Source: Hirudo medicinalis (lineage: Eukaryota; Annelida; Clitellata; Hirudinida; Hirudinidae). Taken from it: a stretch of DNA of 64,000 bases. The stretch spans positions 1 through 64,000 of the forward strand of contig MPNW01000354.1 of assembly GCA_011800805.1 (NCBI GenBank), in the 5' to 3' direction. The notes under the pieces were generated by a model, which had not been told where the DNA came from, did no database searches, and was given only the letters and a program-made list of their open reading frames with translations. Made by a program: the position numbers and the translations under genes. Positions 23,233 through 35,825 of the stretch are shown here, piece by piece. The first letter of the stretch is position 1. Every line of letters begins with the position of its first letter.

Positions 23233-26200
23233 AGTGAATAATATCTGCTGTACTCTCTCAATAACATCATTCGGACTATCCGAACAATATCTGTAATACT
23301 ATTACTGTAATTTGTTAATTTTCAATAAATAATAATTTTTAATATTTAGTAAAGCGTTGCAATTAATTATAGGTGTTTGTAAAACCGTTAAAACATCTTA
23401 GGAAATACTTCTAACTGATTGGCATTCTCAGGACGCTCAAAGCGCAATTCCTAAAGGAACGCTTCTGGCAATCCTGGTGACAACAGTTGTTTATCTGAGT
23501 TTGTCGTTCATGGTCGGATCCTCTGTGCTGAGAGATGCTGCAGGACCAATTCAGACATCCATCCATTACTTCATCAATGAATCTCTTTTCGCGAACTCGT
23601 CACAATTCCTCCTCACCTCAGATGAACAAAGTGCGGATGAACATTCCACAGAATCACCGAACATCACCTCAATTTTAAGAAAGTCTTTTTTCCAATGCAA
23701 GTTTTCACAGTGCAAATACGGAATTCAAAACGATATGCAGGTATCGACTTGTCCTTGACTAATTGAAATAAATCTAAACATTGACATAAGAGGACAAATA
23801 ATGAAATGAAATTTTTTTTATCGCGAAGGTGATGCATTTGGTGTCGATGTTTGGACCAATTACAATAGCCGGAATTATTTCGGCAACCTTATCTTCAGCT
23901 TTGGCAAGCATCATCTCAGCCCCAAAAATTTTTCAGGTTCACTAAAATTATCGAATTGAGTTTGTTGATTGTAAACTTTTAACTTTTGTATTCAAATTGG
24001 AGTAGGCTGTTTGCAAGGACCGAATATTTCCTGGCATCCACATATTTGCGAAAGGTTACGGAGCTAATGACGATCCACGCAGAACTTGTCTTCTTTCGTT
24101 TTTTGTAACATTGGCTTGCATCTGCATTGGTGAATATGAGAAATGAATGAACACAAATATTTCCAAACAAACATAACAATTACTCCTTTAGGAGACTTGA
24201 ACAACATAGCTCCTCTGATTTCAAATTTCTTCCTCATGTCATATGCCCTCGTCAACTATTCGTGTGTTGATGCCTCCCTCGCAAAATCCCCAGGTAAATG
24301 TTATTTTAAACATGTTTGTCAGGTTTTTATGAAATCCATTCCAGGTTGGCGGCCATCTTTCCGTTATTATTCGGCTTGGTTGAGCTTGTTGGGTTCCATA
24401 CTCTGCATTGCAGTCATGTTCGTCATCAACTGGTCCACAGCCCTGGTCACAATTTTCCTTGTGGCCATTTTGTATTTTTACGTTCATTACAGGAAGCCAG
24501 GTTTGTCATGTCAATGTTTCTTCGCTTCAGGGTTGCGTTCCTGCAGGCGAAACCATGTTAACAGTCGAAATGCGTTGTGTTCACAGTCCAGCTTGCACTG
24601 CCGCAAGCGCCCTTGAAATGAAGCGCTATATAAATGATTAGCAAAAAGTGCCTCTGGTGATGTGCATTATACAAATGGAATTACACAAATGAACTACAAT
24701 TACAATTCAGAGTAACATCTAGTAATATTATATTTGGCTAACAGTGGTATAGCCAGGATTTTAAAATCAGTCGAGGTAGGGGACACATTTTTTGTTTTTT
24801 GTTGTTTATTAACGTCCGTTGCATAGCTGAATGATTAGGACGGTCTTAACAGTTGGACCGCGCGGAAGACTTCGCCTCCCACGATGACAGCACGAATTCG
24901 AATCCCGTTGCCACCGTCCTAATCATCCAGTTATGCAACACTGTTAATAAACAACAACGGGGACATTTTTTAAATGAATACATAAATATTACTTAATATT
25001 ACAACTGTACTACACTTGTACTGGTGGAATAGTGGCAAACAATTAATTTCGCACTAAAGACACATAAGGAAAGCAAAACCACTTGCAAATTAGTTATCGA
25101 AACTTATAATATGTAATAAATATTGATGCCAAAAGCTGTAATCACAGGCTAGTCTAGTTACTAGCTAGCTATTATTGGCTACTCACCGATTTCTGGTTTT
25201 GCTATAAATTATTTATGAATTATTGTGCATGAATTGCGCGGATTTAGAAAATAGTCAAGGGGCAAACTGACAGGAGTAGGGGCAAGGCCTACATGGCCAA
25301 TAGATTTTGCGGCTACTAAAACTTGTTTCCCAGACATAAACTGGGGCTCGTCGACTCAGGCACACGTCTACAGAAGCGCCCTTCATCATACTCAGAAACT
25401 GACACTTGTCACTGAGCACGTAAAGAACTTCAGGTTCCAGCTGAAGAATAAATCGCTTTAGTGCTTCTCATTCTCCATAAATTCATATATTCAATATTCA
25501 ACAGGCCACAAATTTTAGCACTTACGGGGTTTCCGAGCGAACGACCAGAATTGGTTGAGTTTTGTGAGAGTATCACGAGAAACATCAGCCTCATGATTTG
25601 TGGACATGTCATTTTGGTGAACATCTCATTGATTGGCTTTTCCAAATTTCTTTTACTCTATTCTTACTTCCTTGTTATTGCATAAACAGCACGACCCAGA
25701 AACTAAACTAAAAAGCAATTACTTATACACGAGAGCTGCTCAAATATTTTTGTCCAAAATAAGATCAAAATCCTTTTACTGTGGAATATCTTCACCAAAT
25801 CTGAGATTTGGAGTACAAGCTCTGTTACAGGTGAGAAATCGGACTCTAATAAAAATTACCCAATACAAAACGCACTTTGACAGTTTAAAATGTTTTCAGG
25901 CAACTGGAGTTGGAAAGCTGAAAACAAATACTTTGATGCTCGGTTTCAAATCAAACTGGAGGACATCAAATCCCGAAGATGTTGAAGAGTATTTCAACAT
26001 TATCTTGTAATTGGTTGGCCTACTTTAGCAAAGAGTCGTTCATTACTTGATGAAGCTGCTCATGTTGTTTCAATGAATTTACGATGCACTTGCAGTTACC
26101 ATTCAAATATTCAAACGGATCTGTTGCAGCATTTTAGTTAACATTCACATAACACGTCTTCAATAACTAATATTACTATTAAGAAAAGTAGATAAATTAT

Positions 26201-28234
26201 TTCAATGTTCTTCATTTAGTGATGCATTTGAATTGGAGTTTAGTGTGGGAATATTGAGACTAAAAGAGGGTCTCCATGTGATCCCCATAAAAGAGGAACA
26301 TTCTAAAGGTTGGAATCAAATTATTATATATTTATTGTTAAACATATTATCGTCATCATAAAATATTCCTTGATTTGTGACTGGTTCAATCACATGCAGG
26401 TGAAATTATCGATCCAATTGAACCTTCTCCAACTGTCGAATTACATGTTAATTCTAATTTGGAAGAAGACAAGTTATCTCAAGTTGGTTAGAGAAGCTTC
26501 ATACACGATTACGTGCTTTAAAGTATCATTAAGTAGAATAAGTACGCAAGATCGACCAAATCGTTTTAAAGGGCTTATGACTTGTTTTAACAACTAAATA
26601 CAACGGAAAGATAAATTTATAAACTAGGTGATTAATTGATAACAAAAAATTGCAATAAGCTTTAAAAAGAATTTAAAATTTTTAATTAAATAAATTCTAA
26701 GTTTCCAGTGACGTAAACAAGGGACAAGAAATCACGAACCAAGGAGTCATCTTCAAGTTGAATGATGGTTTGTACGGGAAAAGGTTGAAACATAAACAAA
26801 CACGCTTCATCGATGTTTGGTGGCTTTTTGACGATGGAGGTGAGGTTTTATTTACGAATAATATTTATAAATTATTAACAAGTAATAATCATCAACATAA
26901 TCTTAATAATAATAATGGTCAATTTATGTGACGCCATGTCAGAGGCATCTTAATATTTTAAAAACAGGAATGACCTTACTGGTTCCTTATTTGATGTCAA
27001 CAAAAAAAGTGTGGAGTGACTGTAGACTGAGGATTTACGTAGCAGGAAGCAAGCTCCGTGCTCCGGAAAATAATCAGAGACGGTAATAATTGTTGAGATT
27101 ACTTATTATTGCTAATTTTTTGCAAATGCATTAGTTGACGTTTTTAAGTGTAATTACGATCCTTTCATGTTCTCATGAATACTCATTCTAAATCAGAATT
27201 TAAATGCATACACAAGTTAAACAATATCGTTGCTAGTCTGGCTTTGCTTCTCCACAAATTTCGAATCAAATACACGTCCATTACCGTCGTCTCCAACATT
27301 GGAAGTTTGCCCTCCAAGCAAAGGTGATCGTTTGAATTTTTGAGGAACCACTTGAGACCCCAGAAGAAAAAACTGATTAAAATGAAATATTTTGTTATGA
27401 CATCGTTTTCTTTTTCCCAAATCACTTAAAATATGCAAAAAAAAATACAAAATATCTTCTGCCCCTCGAGTTTGAAAATAATTTTTTTGCAAAAGTTTTC
27501 TAGTTTCAAATCACGTAAATAACATGCACATTGTATTTAAACAAATACATAACTACTAAGCTTTAGTGAAATTAGATTTGTTGTTTTAATGCATGAATTG
27601 TGGATAAAACTAGGAGCCTCGTATGGTTTGTAGTTATTTGGTCACATGGTAATTTGGTGCCGTGTAACTGTACATTTTATGCTGCTCTGAGAGCCTTTCA
27701 ACGTTTTATTTCCAGCATTGAAGAATTCCACCTACTCATCGATGCATGGAAACTGAAGCCTGAAAACGGAGAAACGAAAGATAATTTTCCGTGGAAAATC
27801 ACGGAGGGTGAATTGGAATCGCTGAGGAAGAAAGTGATCAGTGAATTGTATTCAGTATGCGGTGCATTGTTGTTGTTTCCTTATTGCTTGATTGTTTGCA
27901 TTCCTCACAGACCTACAGACACATTCGACTTCATGAATTACTTGCTGAACATTCTGCGGACTCATCTTTCATTGTCATGTATGCACAATCATTTCTAACA
28001 TCATTGATTACTTTGTAGTTGGAAGTATTTTATACTTCTTACGATGTTAATAGTAACTTCCAAATAACTGTTAATCTTCCAATTACTTCTCCGTAGGCTC
28101 TCCCTCTATCATCTCATGAGAAGAAAGAGTCACCAGCCTTATACATGGCTTGGATTGAAATCTTATCGCGGGAATTGCCCCCTTTGTTGTTCATCAGAGG
28201 CAATCAGGAAAACGTGTTGACCTTTTATTCTTGA
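20173..28234 (+). CDS. Na-K-Cl cotransporter, SLC12A1/A2 (NKCC) type
   Basis: NKCC moves Na+, K+ and Cl- together across the plasma membrane. Exons, approximately: 20173-20469, 21285-21404, 21527-21698, 21766-21905, 22014-22124, 22382-22493, 22842-22969, 23432-23740, 23829-23936, 24006-24129, 24192-24293, 24345-24500, 25334-25433, 25505-25616, 25690-25830, 25900-26006, 26220-26308, 26400-26482, 26722-26839, 26968-27082, 27237-27323, 27716-27854, 27911-27978, 28097-28234, about 1058 residues. Markers are [85 protein letters not shown] and the terminal [12 protein letters not shown]. The N-terminus carries RFKV, a fit to the SPAK/OSR1 docking motif. It also has [15 protein letters not shown], which resembles the phospho-regulatory segment. 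The junctions at 26482/26722 and 27978/28097 are the least certain. AATAAA lies at 28365. Confidence 0.95.
22976..23233. repeat. Long ATT/GTT/ATC microsatellite in an NKCC intron
   Basis: It begins seven bases after the donor of the exon ending at 22969. About 22 ATT units are followed by GTT, GTC and ATC-type units and then ATT again. It keeps frames open on both strands (poly-Ile, poly-Leu/Ser, poly-Met/Ile) that are not genes. Confidence 0.92.
24525..24660 (+). mobile_element. tRNA-derived SINE, family A (copy in NKCC intron)
   Basis: It matches the copies at 36838, 61900 (inverted) and 62810. Shared parts are GGTTGCGTTCCTGC, AACAGTC, TGTTC.CA..CCAGC.TGCACTGCCG, AAGCGCCCTTG and GCGCTATATAAATG. 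This copy is diverged in its internal promoter box. Confidence 0.75.
24800..24957. mobile_element. Fold-back element with tRNA-like core, SINE family B
   Basis: The left arm (about 24800-24843: TTGTTTATTAAC, GTTGCATAGCTGAATGATTA, GGACGG) is an imperfect reverse complement of the right arm (about 24913-24957). The two arms run for roughly 45 bases each. The core contains GAATTCGAATCCC, a fit to the RNA polymerase III B box. The right half matches the copies near 37360, 54310 and 62395. It lies in the NKCC intron between exons ending 24500 and starting 25334. Confidence 0.75.
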
Positions 28235-28492
28235 CTCCAACGTATCAGGCCAACAACGTTTATCTTGAGTTGAAAACAGCAACAGTAATTGTCACAATTT
28301 TCTTATCGCGTTTTTAAGAAATCATTGTTGATAGTTCTAATCTTATCACATATTCCTCCTTTTCAATAAACCTGCTTTAAATATGCGATATTTTAGATTT
28401 TATTGCTTTAAAAATTTAAAAAATTATCATTGATTTCATTGAAAGTAATTTGATGTAAAGCTGAAGATTGTATTTATATCTAGTTTGATTTC
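28235..28492. terminator. Convergent 3' ends of NKCC and dipeptidase
   Basis: Only 258 bases separate the two stop codons. A plus-strand AATAAA lies at about 28365-28370 and a minus-strand AATAAA (read as TTTATT on plus) at about 28398-28403. The two transcripts' 3' ends therefore probably overlap or abut. Confidence 0.6.
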
Positions 28493-30523
28493 CTAATCCT
28501 TGGTGTTTCTGCAACTTGTATTTCCAAGTTCTTGGTGTGCCAATCTGTCTTCCACCATCGGAGTTGTTTGCAGAGTTTTACTGATTCTTTCCACATCTTT
28601 GAAGACCCTCAAAAAATTTTGGCCAATAAGTTTTTTTAAGTCTTCCAGTGACCAGTGTTTGTTCACGTACAAATATCTTATCAGGTTCGGAAATTTTGAT
28701 ACATCTTCTAATCCCACGGGGAGACTAAGAAAAATAATGCATTTAATAATTTTAAGAAATAGTTAGTTTGTTCGATATTAATTTTTGTTTTGTACTTGCT
28801 CGTGCCGTCAAAGTCGGATCCTATGCCCAGGTGATCAGCACCAATCAAATTCTTGATGTACTCTATGTGTTCTGAAATCAAACGCAGTTATTTATAGCCT
28901 TAGTCTGTCTTACAATGAATTGCACAACCGCTCTCTTCAAAAGCAAAAGCTTATAATAACTATTAATTTTAACAGGCGTATTTTCATTGTGCCAAAAGCA
29001 TTTTGCATGTGAACTTGACTTTGAAATGTTAATAATAATAATATTATTATGAAGTTATTTTTCATTTTAGCAGAAATAAATAAAGAGTATTTATAAATTA
29101 ATATAACCTGCAACTTCAGCAAGAGTTGAGTTCGATGTTCCGCTGACAAAAGTGCTGGGAAATGTAACCATTATGAGACCATTGTTTTCCTTCTGAAATG
29201 TCGATATCATTGTATGCATCATAATTCATATCAGTTATTATTATTCTTATTGTTAATATATTTCTTAATTACTCACCAGTTTCAGGAGAACATCATCCTG
29301 AACATTTCTTGGATGCGCAGTAATGGAGTGGGCATTTGAATGACTGAAAATGAGTGGAGCCAGTGTGGTGTTGAGAGCATCCAGCATCGCATTCTTTGAA
29401 ACATGAGATAGATCGACTATCATACCTAGTCTGTTCATTTCCAGTATGATTTTCTAAAATAATTTACTTAACAAATATTAGCGATAGCTCGGCATGCAAA
29501 GTAAGTTCAATCGAGACCTTTCCGAAGTCAGTCAGTCCAGTGATGTTGTTAATCTCGAAATCGTTGATGTTGCACGAGACCCTACATAACCAGGAAACCA
29601 TTCAGACAATATTCATAAATTTATTCGTAACATGTATTTATTTATATTATGTATATCATATTACGATTATGAACATGAATATAAACATAAACATAAATTA
29701 CTCAATGATCTAATTACATTCCTGCAACAGATTGAAATCAAACCATGGAGTATCACAGTTGTGGGTTAACGTTAAATATCTGGCCCCGAGTCTATAGAAA
29801 ATCCTCAAAGCAGCCACACTGCTGTCAATGCAATGACCACCTTCTATTCCTATCAAACTGGCTATCTTTCCGTTTTCAAATATTTCCAAGATTTCTGGCA
29901 ATATTGTTTTGGTGGAATTACCGAGTGACAAAATATTTTATGGAACTAAAAAAAAAAAACCTTTGCTGCTGGTTGCAAGTTGAAAATCATTTGAATACTT
30001 TTTTACGAAACGATAAATTACGTCCATTTGATCGACACAAAATCTTGTTGCATCTTTGTATTGGGTTGCACATGCCGAAAACACAGCCCAAAACTAATCA
30101 AAAGACAATCACAATTGACTTCTAGAACGTACTTCTTAATGACTTAATTCGATCGTCCTTACTTGAGCCCCTACTTTGCCCTGTCTAAGTCGTTTAATAT
30201 CCGTTTGAACTTCTGGCCAATCAAACAGGTTAACTTCGTGGAGTTTGTTTCGCCTCCTCAGATACAACTGATACGGCAAGTCATTGTGTCTTGGAAATAT
30301 TGAAAAAATATTGTTTTTATTGATTTTAAGTTACTTATTCTCGACTGCTCATATTCAAAATTCAAGAAAAAAACAAGTTCACCCACCCGTCTATGAGACA
30401 GGTTTTGTTTAAAAAGTCGTCAATTTCATCAAGAGGATCTATATTTAATCCTTCATTTTTTGCCTCGAAAGTAAATAAAGAATACACATTTAAGTAAAAT
30501 AACACCAAAATAGTAGCAATCAT
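28493..30523 (-). CDS. Membrane dipeptidase family (DPEP, peptidase M19), complete, nine exons
   Basis: This zinc enzyme family hydrolyses dipeptides, and vertebrate members also cleave leukotriene D4. In 5'-3' order the exons are 30523-30387, 30289-30163, 30093-29961, 29894-29744, 29581-29518, 29453-29277, 29192-29108, 28871-28796 and 28724-28493. Phases match throughout and give 393 residues (human DPEP1 is 411). A signal peptide ([19 protein letters not shown]) opens the protein. Expected metal and active-site positions are present: [17 protein letters not shown] (Glu), DLSHVS (His), FSHSNAHS (His) and GSDFDG (Asp). Other family stretches are [22 protein letters not shown] and [10 protein letters not shown]. 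The C-terminus ends in a polar tail ([10 protein letters not shown]) with no hydrophobic GPI-attachment segment, so this copy is probably secreted. It is tail-to-tail with NKCC, only 258 bases apart. Confidence 0.96.
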
Positions 30524-33500
30524 TTTTGAATTAAGTAAGGCTATCCCTCTTCGGTTTTTTAATTATTGCTTTAGTAACTCTCTTCGATAGATATGAACTC
30601 CATTTTATAGATGTTGCTGCGACTCTTTTTTGCCTGTTGAATAACATGAGAAGTACGTCATAAACGCTATTTGATAAATATTATCAACATTTTTAAATTT
30701 CGGTTTTGTTTTTTAAAGTTTTAAATTTCTTAGCACTTAAATGCTCCTCCAATTCAGAAATTGGCTTGCATCCAGCGAGATAGAGCATCAACTTTAAAAT
30801 ATAATTTCATTCAAAGATAAATAATGATAAAAATTCTACTTCAAAAACTTTTGCTTATATTTTTTGACTTTCTTCGATGTGACTTAACACTTATAATCTT
30901 TAGTAACATTGCTTCGATTGTCTAATTGTTGCCATTTTGTTGGAAACCCGAGGATTTTATTGCTGCGTAGGTTCGTAATATGGCTGCCTATTTTACATGG
31001 GCGGAAGGATCTATTAAACGGAATATATCTTGGCCATTCACGTAAATTTTCTGGATTATGCTGCAGGAACTTTAAACTTTACGGAATATTCTTCAACTTT
31101 CCATCGAGGCACGTCCACTCCTATCGTGATAAAGATCTCGAAATCGGCTTAAGCACGTAATCGCGGTTTGTCTATATTGCTATAACCGTTGGTTTTTTGT
31201 TTAAGTGTTTGGGGAGATACCTTTGCATTTGGTATAGGATTAAAAATTCTGTTAACCAGAAGTGATAATCAGCTGTTGCATGATATTCAAAATGGTTAGG
31301 CAGTATCAACGGATTAACTTTGTTGCAGGACCAGATTTTACTGGAATGGTAAATTATTTACAAGGAACCTCAACAATTTACACATTTAAATGTTGTCTTA
31401 TGTTGGGAAGCTTATTGCTTTGTGCAATATTATTATATTAATGGAAACTAATGGAAATTAATGGTGTCGGTAGCAATCTTGTTGTGCTTATGATAGATCA
31501 CTTCATTTTAAGCTGAAAATTAAGGGCATCATGCTTTGTTTTAGATTTGTTTCATCTTGTTTTTGTTGAGGTAACTATAGGCTAATTGAAATATTTTAAG
31601 TTTCAAGTTATTTTAGTGTAAAGTGCAATAAGAATATTAGAAACAGCACATTTGAAATGCACGGATAAAGAGTGCACACAATGGAGAAATGTCTGAAAAT
31701 CAATTATCTGAATACTTCTGAATTTTTTTAAGACTATTGAACTGGCTGTTCACTTTTTAACTGGATAGAAATTTGAAATTTATTTTGAATCGAGTCAATG
31801 TTCTCCTTTTATAGTACTAAATTCTATGGAGTCTGTAAATTAATTGATCGGAGCATAAATTAAGATTGCAAATTATCAGAGCTTCCGTTGTTTGGATATC
31901 TGGGGATATTACACCTGTTGAGTTCTAAACAAGTTATTAAATCACAAAGCTTCGTTAATTTTTTAATATTTATACTCCTGTGCACGAAACGACGTGCGAG
32001 TTAGGTCGGATGCGGTTTTGCAAAAGTCATTGCGGAGCCGAAAATGCGCTCGGGAAGATGGCATAAAGTCGATTGAAAGTGACTTAGTGGCACCATATTT
32101 TAGTTGCAAGATACGAAGAGATTACGAGACGCAAAACGGCAATCCGGAAATTTGCGCCGTCGGCATTCGACGGGTTCGCTCGGTTTCTGTTTAATCGAAG
32201 GAAAGGAGCGTAATTTGAGTAATGTAATATTTTGGATGAATGACATTCAATTGTTACATGGAAGTCTTGGCATTGCAGCTTTTGTAAAAAGTGTGTGGGT
32301 AAAAGATTACAGAGAGCATTTATTTTATACTTTTGCCAAATGTTTCCGTTATTTTTATGCTCCGATACGACGTCGTCTAGATGCCTCGGTCGACGGAGAG
32401 CGTGCTTTTTGTTCGGGCTTGGTAATTTTAAACAGTTTTTGTTTCGATGGTTTAAGAATTTGGTGTTTTCAATTATTAACTTTCATTTTCTTGTGAGTGT
32501 GACTCTTCAGACTTGCAAACATCGATTTTTTTATTTGTTGCGGTAAATTAACTTGTTGTCGATTGATTTTCATTATTTTGTTCGTTATTCGTTTTGACAA
32601 GACTTTGAATAGCTCTAAAATGTTTTGAAGTTCCTGTTTTTATTTCAGTCGATAGAGTGAATGGACAATCACGCAAACAGAGGTTAGATTTAATTTTCGT
32701 TCGCTAGGCGGCTCTTGAAATGAATTTGTGCTATTCCCTCCCTCGTTCAGACTCTTGAATTTTAGTCAACAACTAATTCTGATCGAAGTTGGATCCATTC
32801 TTTCGCATTTGTTTGTTTTGCATTCCATTCCTTGTGAAGCTTTTCCATTTGCAAGTCCTTTACAATGCGTGAGATAATTCCATGAAATATGAACAATACT
32901 AAATTCCATGTTATTATTTACTCTTTTCCATCTTACTACCTCAATTAATCCAGAACAAAATAAGAATCAATCTAGTGACTTGGGTGGCCTAATTTTTTGG
33001 CATTGATTTTACTTATAACCTAACTGGAATAATTTCGCTGTTGTCGTCAAAAGCATTTAGTGTTGGGTGGATTCCATAAAACATTGTCGATTATAATCGC
33101 TTGTGATCATGAGATCCTAGCCTGCAGGGTCAAACAATTTTGTAACTCATTAATCGTTGTGGAAATTTTTAGGAAACAAATAATGCGTGATTCGCTCAGT
33201 AAGTCATCTTGAACGAGGCAAATGTTTTGACACCGCAAGCTCAAAAGCCTTTCCGTGTTTTACGAGACTCACTCTGGAGATAAACTTTCCTGCCACAGAT
33301 GTCTGTAATGGAGAGAGACCTTAGGGTCAGTCAATATCTCCCAGAGTTTTCGTCTAGGTTAAAGGTTGTATAAAAGAATCATTCCACTGAATAAATAAGC
33401 AGATAGGTCAAAGATTTGATCACGGGGCCTACAAAAAAGAACCGCGTATTTTCTAGATTTCTCCCGTACTTCACAATGATCACGAACGTATTTTATGGCA

Positions 33501-35010
33501 TGGCTTTGCATGGAAGCTCCACTGGAATAAACAACATTGGCGCAGCAAAGTGACGCCATTTGTAAATTCTGTTTAAGGGAGCTTTGGAATGAATCCGCTA
33601 GATGGTTGGGTTCCCGGGGGCATTTGATTATGTCTAGCTCGGATTACGTGGCGCCGCCAGGCCAACTCGTTGTTATTATTGCTAACTTTCGATGGAGCTG
33701 ATATCATTATGCAAGATAGAAAATATTTTATGCCTGAACGCGGCGGGATAAGATATCTCGATATCCTCGCCTCATATCTCCGCTTTATCTCTGGACGATC
33801 TTCATTCATTGCTTTCTGGCTCTCGGGACTAGATTCATTTTATTCTTTCGACGCGTAGGGGTCCGAAGGTGCCTCGGTTTCGAGCGTCCATTGTCTCGTC
33901 GATTCTCATTGGTTCTGTGGAATCTCATTACAGTAAGATTCTAACTAAAACCACGAGCAAATCTCATTTAGGCTTGCAAGTATGTTCGCCTTGGATGCAT
34001 ACAACACGACAACATAGCAAGACAGCTTCCTTGCAGAACTTGCAAGAATCCTAGCAACGATTCCCCTCAACCAGCGGAATGGTGCAACTCAATAGAGGAT
34101 CGCTATATTTTATCTCCGTATGCTCGCGCCACGTTCGGCGTGCACACTATTAGCTGCTCTGCATTCGACTAAGATCGTGGATTCGGGCTGGATTCAAAAC
34201 AGATTGATCGAGCCGCTGTGCGAAATTATGCTGCTCTCTCTAGAGAGCGTGATGTGGTGAGATGAGTCAGTGAGTGAAGCAGACTAAAATAACACCCGTT
34301 TCGTAGGAAATGGTTTGCAGTGTGCGTGCGTGCTCGAGTTGGGGATGTGTTCTCGGTCTTTTAGAGTTGCGAGTGAGAACGTACTGCTGTTGGACTTAAT
34401 TATCACTAATGATGAGACGTCTCATTCACGATTGGGACGTGTCTCTGCATTTTTGCCACTCGCACCTTTCGTTGCTACGCTTGCCACTTTTTGCCAGGCT
34501 CGAGCAATTGATATTCTAACTACATAGATGTAGTTACATGTCAGAAGCTTCTGAAATTGGTTTTCATCCTAACCATCTGGTTATGCAACGAATAACTTCA
34601 CACATCAAATTAATATTCTTGTTTTCATCAAATTCTCGTCAAAACCGTTTTTGCTACTCGGTCACAATCCAATTCAGTTGATGCTTTTTTATTTTGGTTT
34701 CTATGTAAGCACCCGCATCTGAGTTTATTGGTCGATTTCTCCTCTTATTGTTACAAAAGAGCTTTTTTAAAATCTCAGTTGAAGCAAACTCGCCTACCTA
34801 TTGCTTCTATTTGCTGAGCAAACATTCATCCTGTTCTCATAAGAGATTAGAGCTCTAAAGATGGACTCCAAAAACTGTCATTTCCACTAAACACAATAAA
34901 ACGTTTCCAATAACCACAACGAGATTGTGATGCAATGAACTGTTAAAATGCCATTAATTTATGTCAAATACAAGGTTGTTGTCTTTTTTTCAGTTCTCCC
35001 TGTAAAAGTA
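30524..35010. other. Intergenic, no supported gene
   Basis: About 4.5 kb lie between the divergent dipeptidase and MADF genes. The frames present (for example 32104-32496 and 33573-33809) have no recognisable domain and no good splice partners. A short ATG exon-like stretch with a GTAAAT donor sits near 31291-31350 but fits no neighbour. From about 32 to 35 kb the base composition is less AT-rich, which may mark 5' regulatory DNA. Confidence 0.55.
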
Positions 35011-35825
35011 ATGGACTGGTTCAAAGATGATGTGTTTCGATTGATAGACCTGTATAGAGACAGGCCTTGCCTATGGGATAATGATGACATTGACAGGAGA
35101 GACAAAGCCAAGAAAGAAGAAAGTTGGAATGAAATTTCTGACATTCTCCACGTGGAAAGAGCCGAAGTTGAGCGGAAGATGAAGTCTTTATCTACTCAGT
35201 TCTACAGGGAGTACAAAAGAAAGATAAAAATAGAAACAGAAACTGGGTCAGATGAAGGATTTAGGTCGAAATGGTTTGCATACGAGAGACTGTCCTTCCT
35301 AAGTAGAAGAGTGAAAGACAGACCCACCATGTGTTATTATGGCTCTGAGGTAGGCTTTTGCAATAACACCCACGTATGTGCTCTGTGCTTCAACTTGTGG
35401 TTAATTTGCAGGAAGTAGAGAATGGAGCATCAGGTGATGATGGATTGGGGGACATAGTAAAATTCAGCCAGATGGTCGATGACAATTTTTCCAGCAACGA
35501 CCAACAATGCTTCCCTGTGGAAGATCACCATCCTCCCAAGCCTAGCCTCAAAAGAAAGTATTCTCCGGACACGTACTTCGACGAACCCTTCCACAAAAAC
35601 GTCAACGATAAAGACGAGTTCCAGATATTCGGGGAATTTGTCGCTTGCAAACTACGCAGCCTGTCTTCTCCACTGGTCAGGAGTACAGTACAACATAGCA
35701 TCAGTGACATAATCTACCAGGCTGAACTAGGCAACTTCAATCATTTCAGTGCACAGCTTCAAAATCATTCTTTTGTGAACTGCCCTGCGAGGGACTCGAA
35801 TCCGCCGTGCAAGAAGGAATTATGA
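35011..35825 (+). CDS. MADF/BESS-domain transcription factor-like protein, two exons
   Basis: The exons are 35011-35349 and 35412-35825, phase 0 at the junction, 250 residues. The N-terminal half is a MADF (Myb/SANT-like) DNA-binding domain: FRLIDLYRDRPCLWD, an ESWNEISDIL core, then VERKMKSLSTQFYREYKRK and SKWFAYERLSFL. The C-terminal half holds a BESS-like motif (DEFQIFGEFVACKLRSLSS, with VRSTVQHSISDII), the usual partner of MADF for protein contacts. A Lys/Arg-rich segment (PKPSLKRKYS) could serve as a nuclear signal. I chose the ATG at 35011 because it directly precedes the domain; an acceptor (TTTTTTTCAG) 17 bases upstream suggests an unseen 5' UTR exon. AATAAA lies at 36107. Confidence 0.85.

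Noticed and set aside
22700..23296. 198-codon frame rich in isoleucine and valine
   Set aside because: It joins a true NKCC exon (22842-22969) to an intronic microsatellite; only the exon is real.
32104..32496. 130-codon frame in the intergenic region
   Set aside because: No domain, no convincing splice partners and unremarkable composition.
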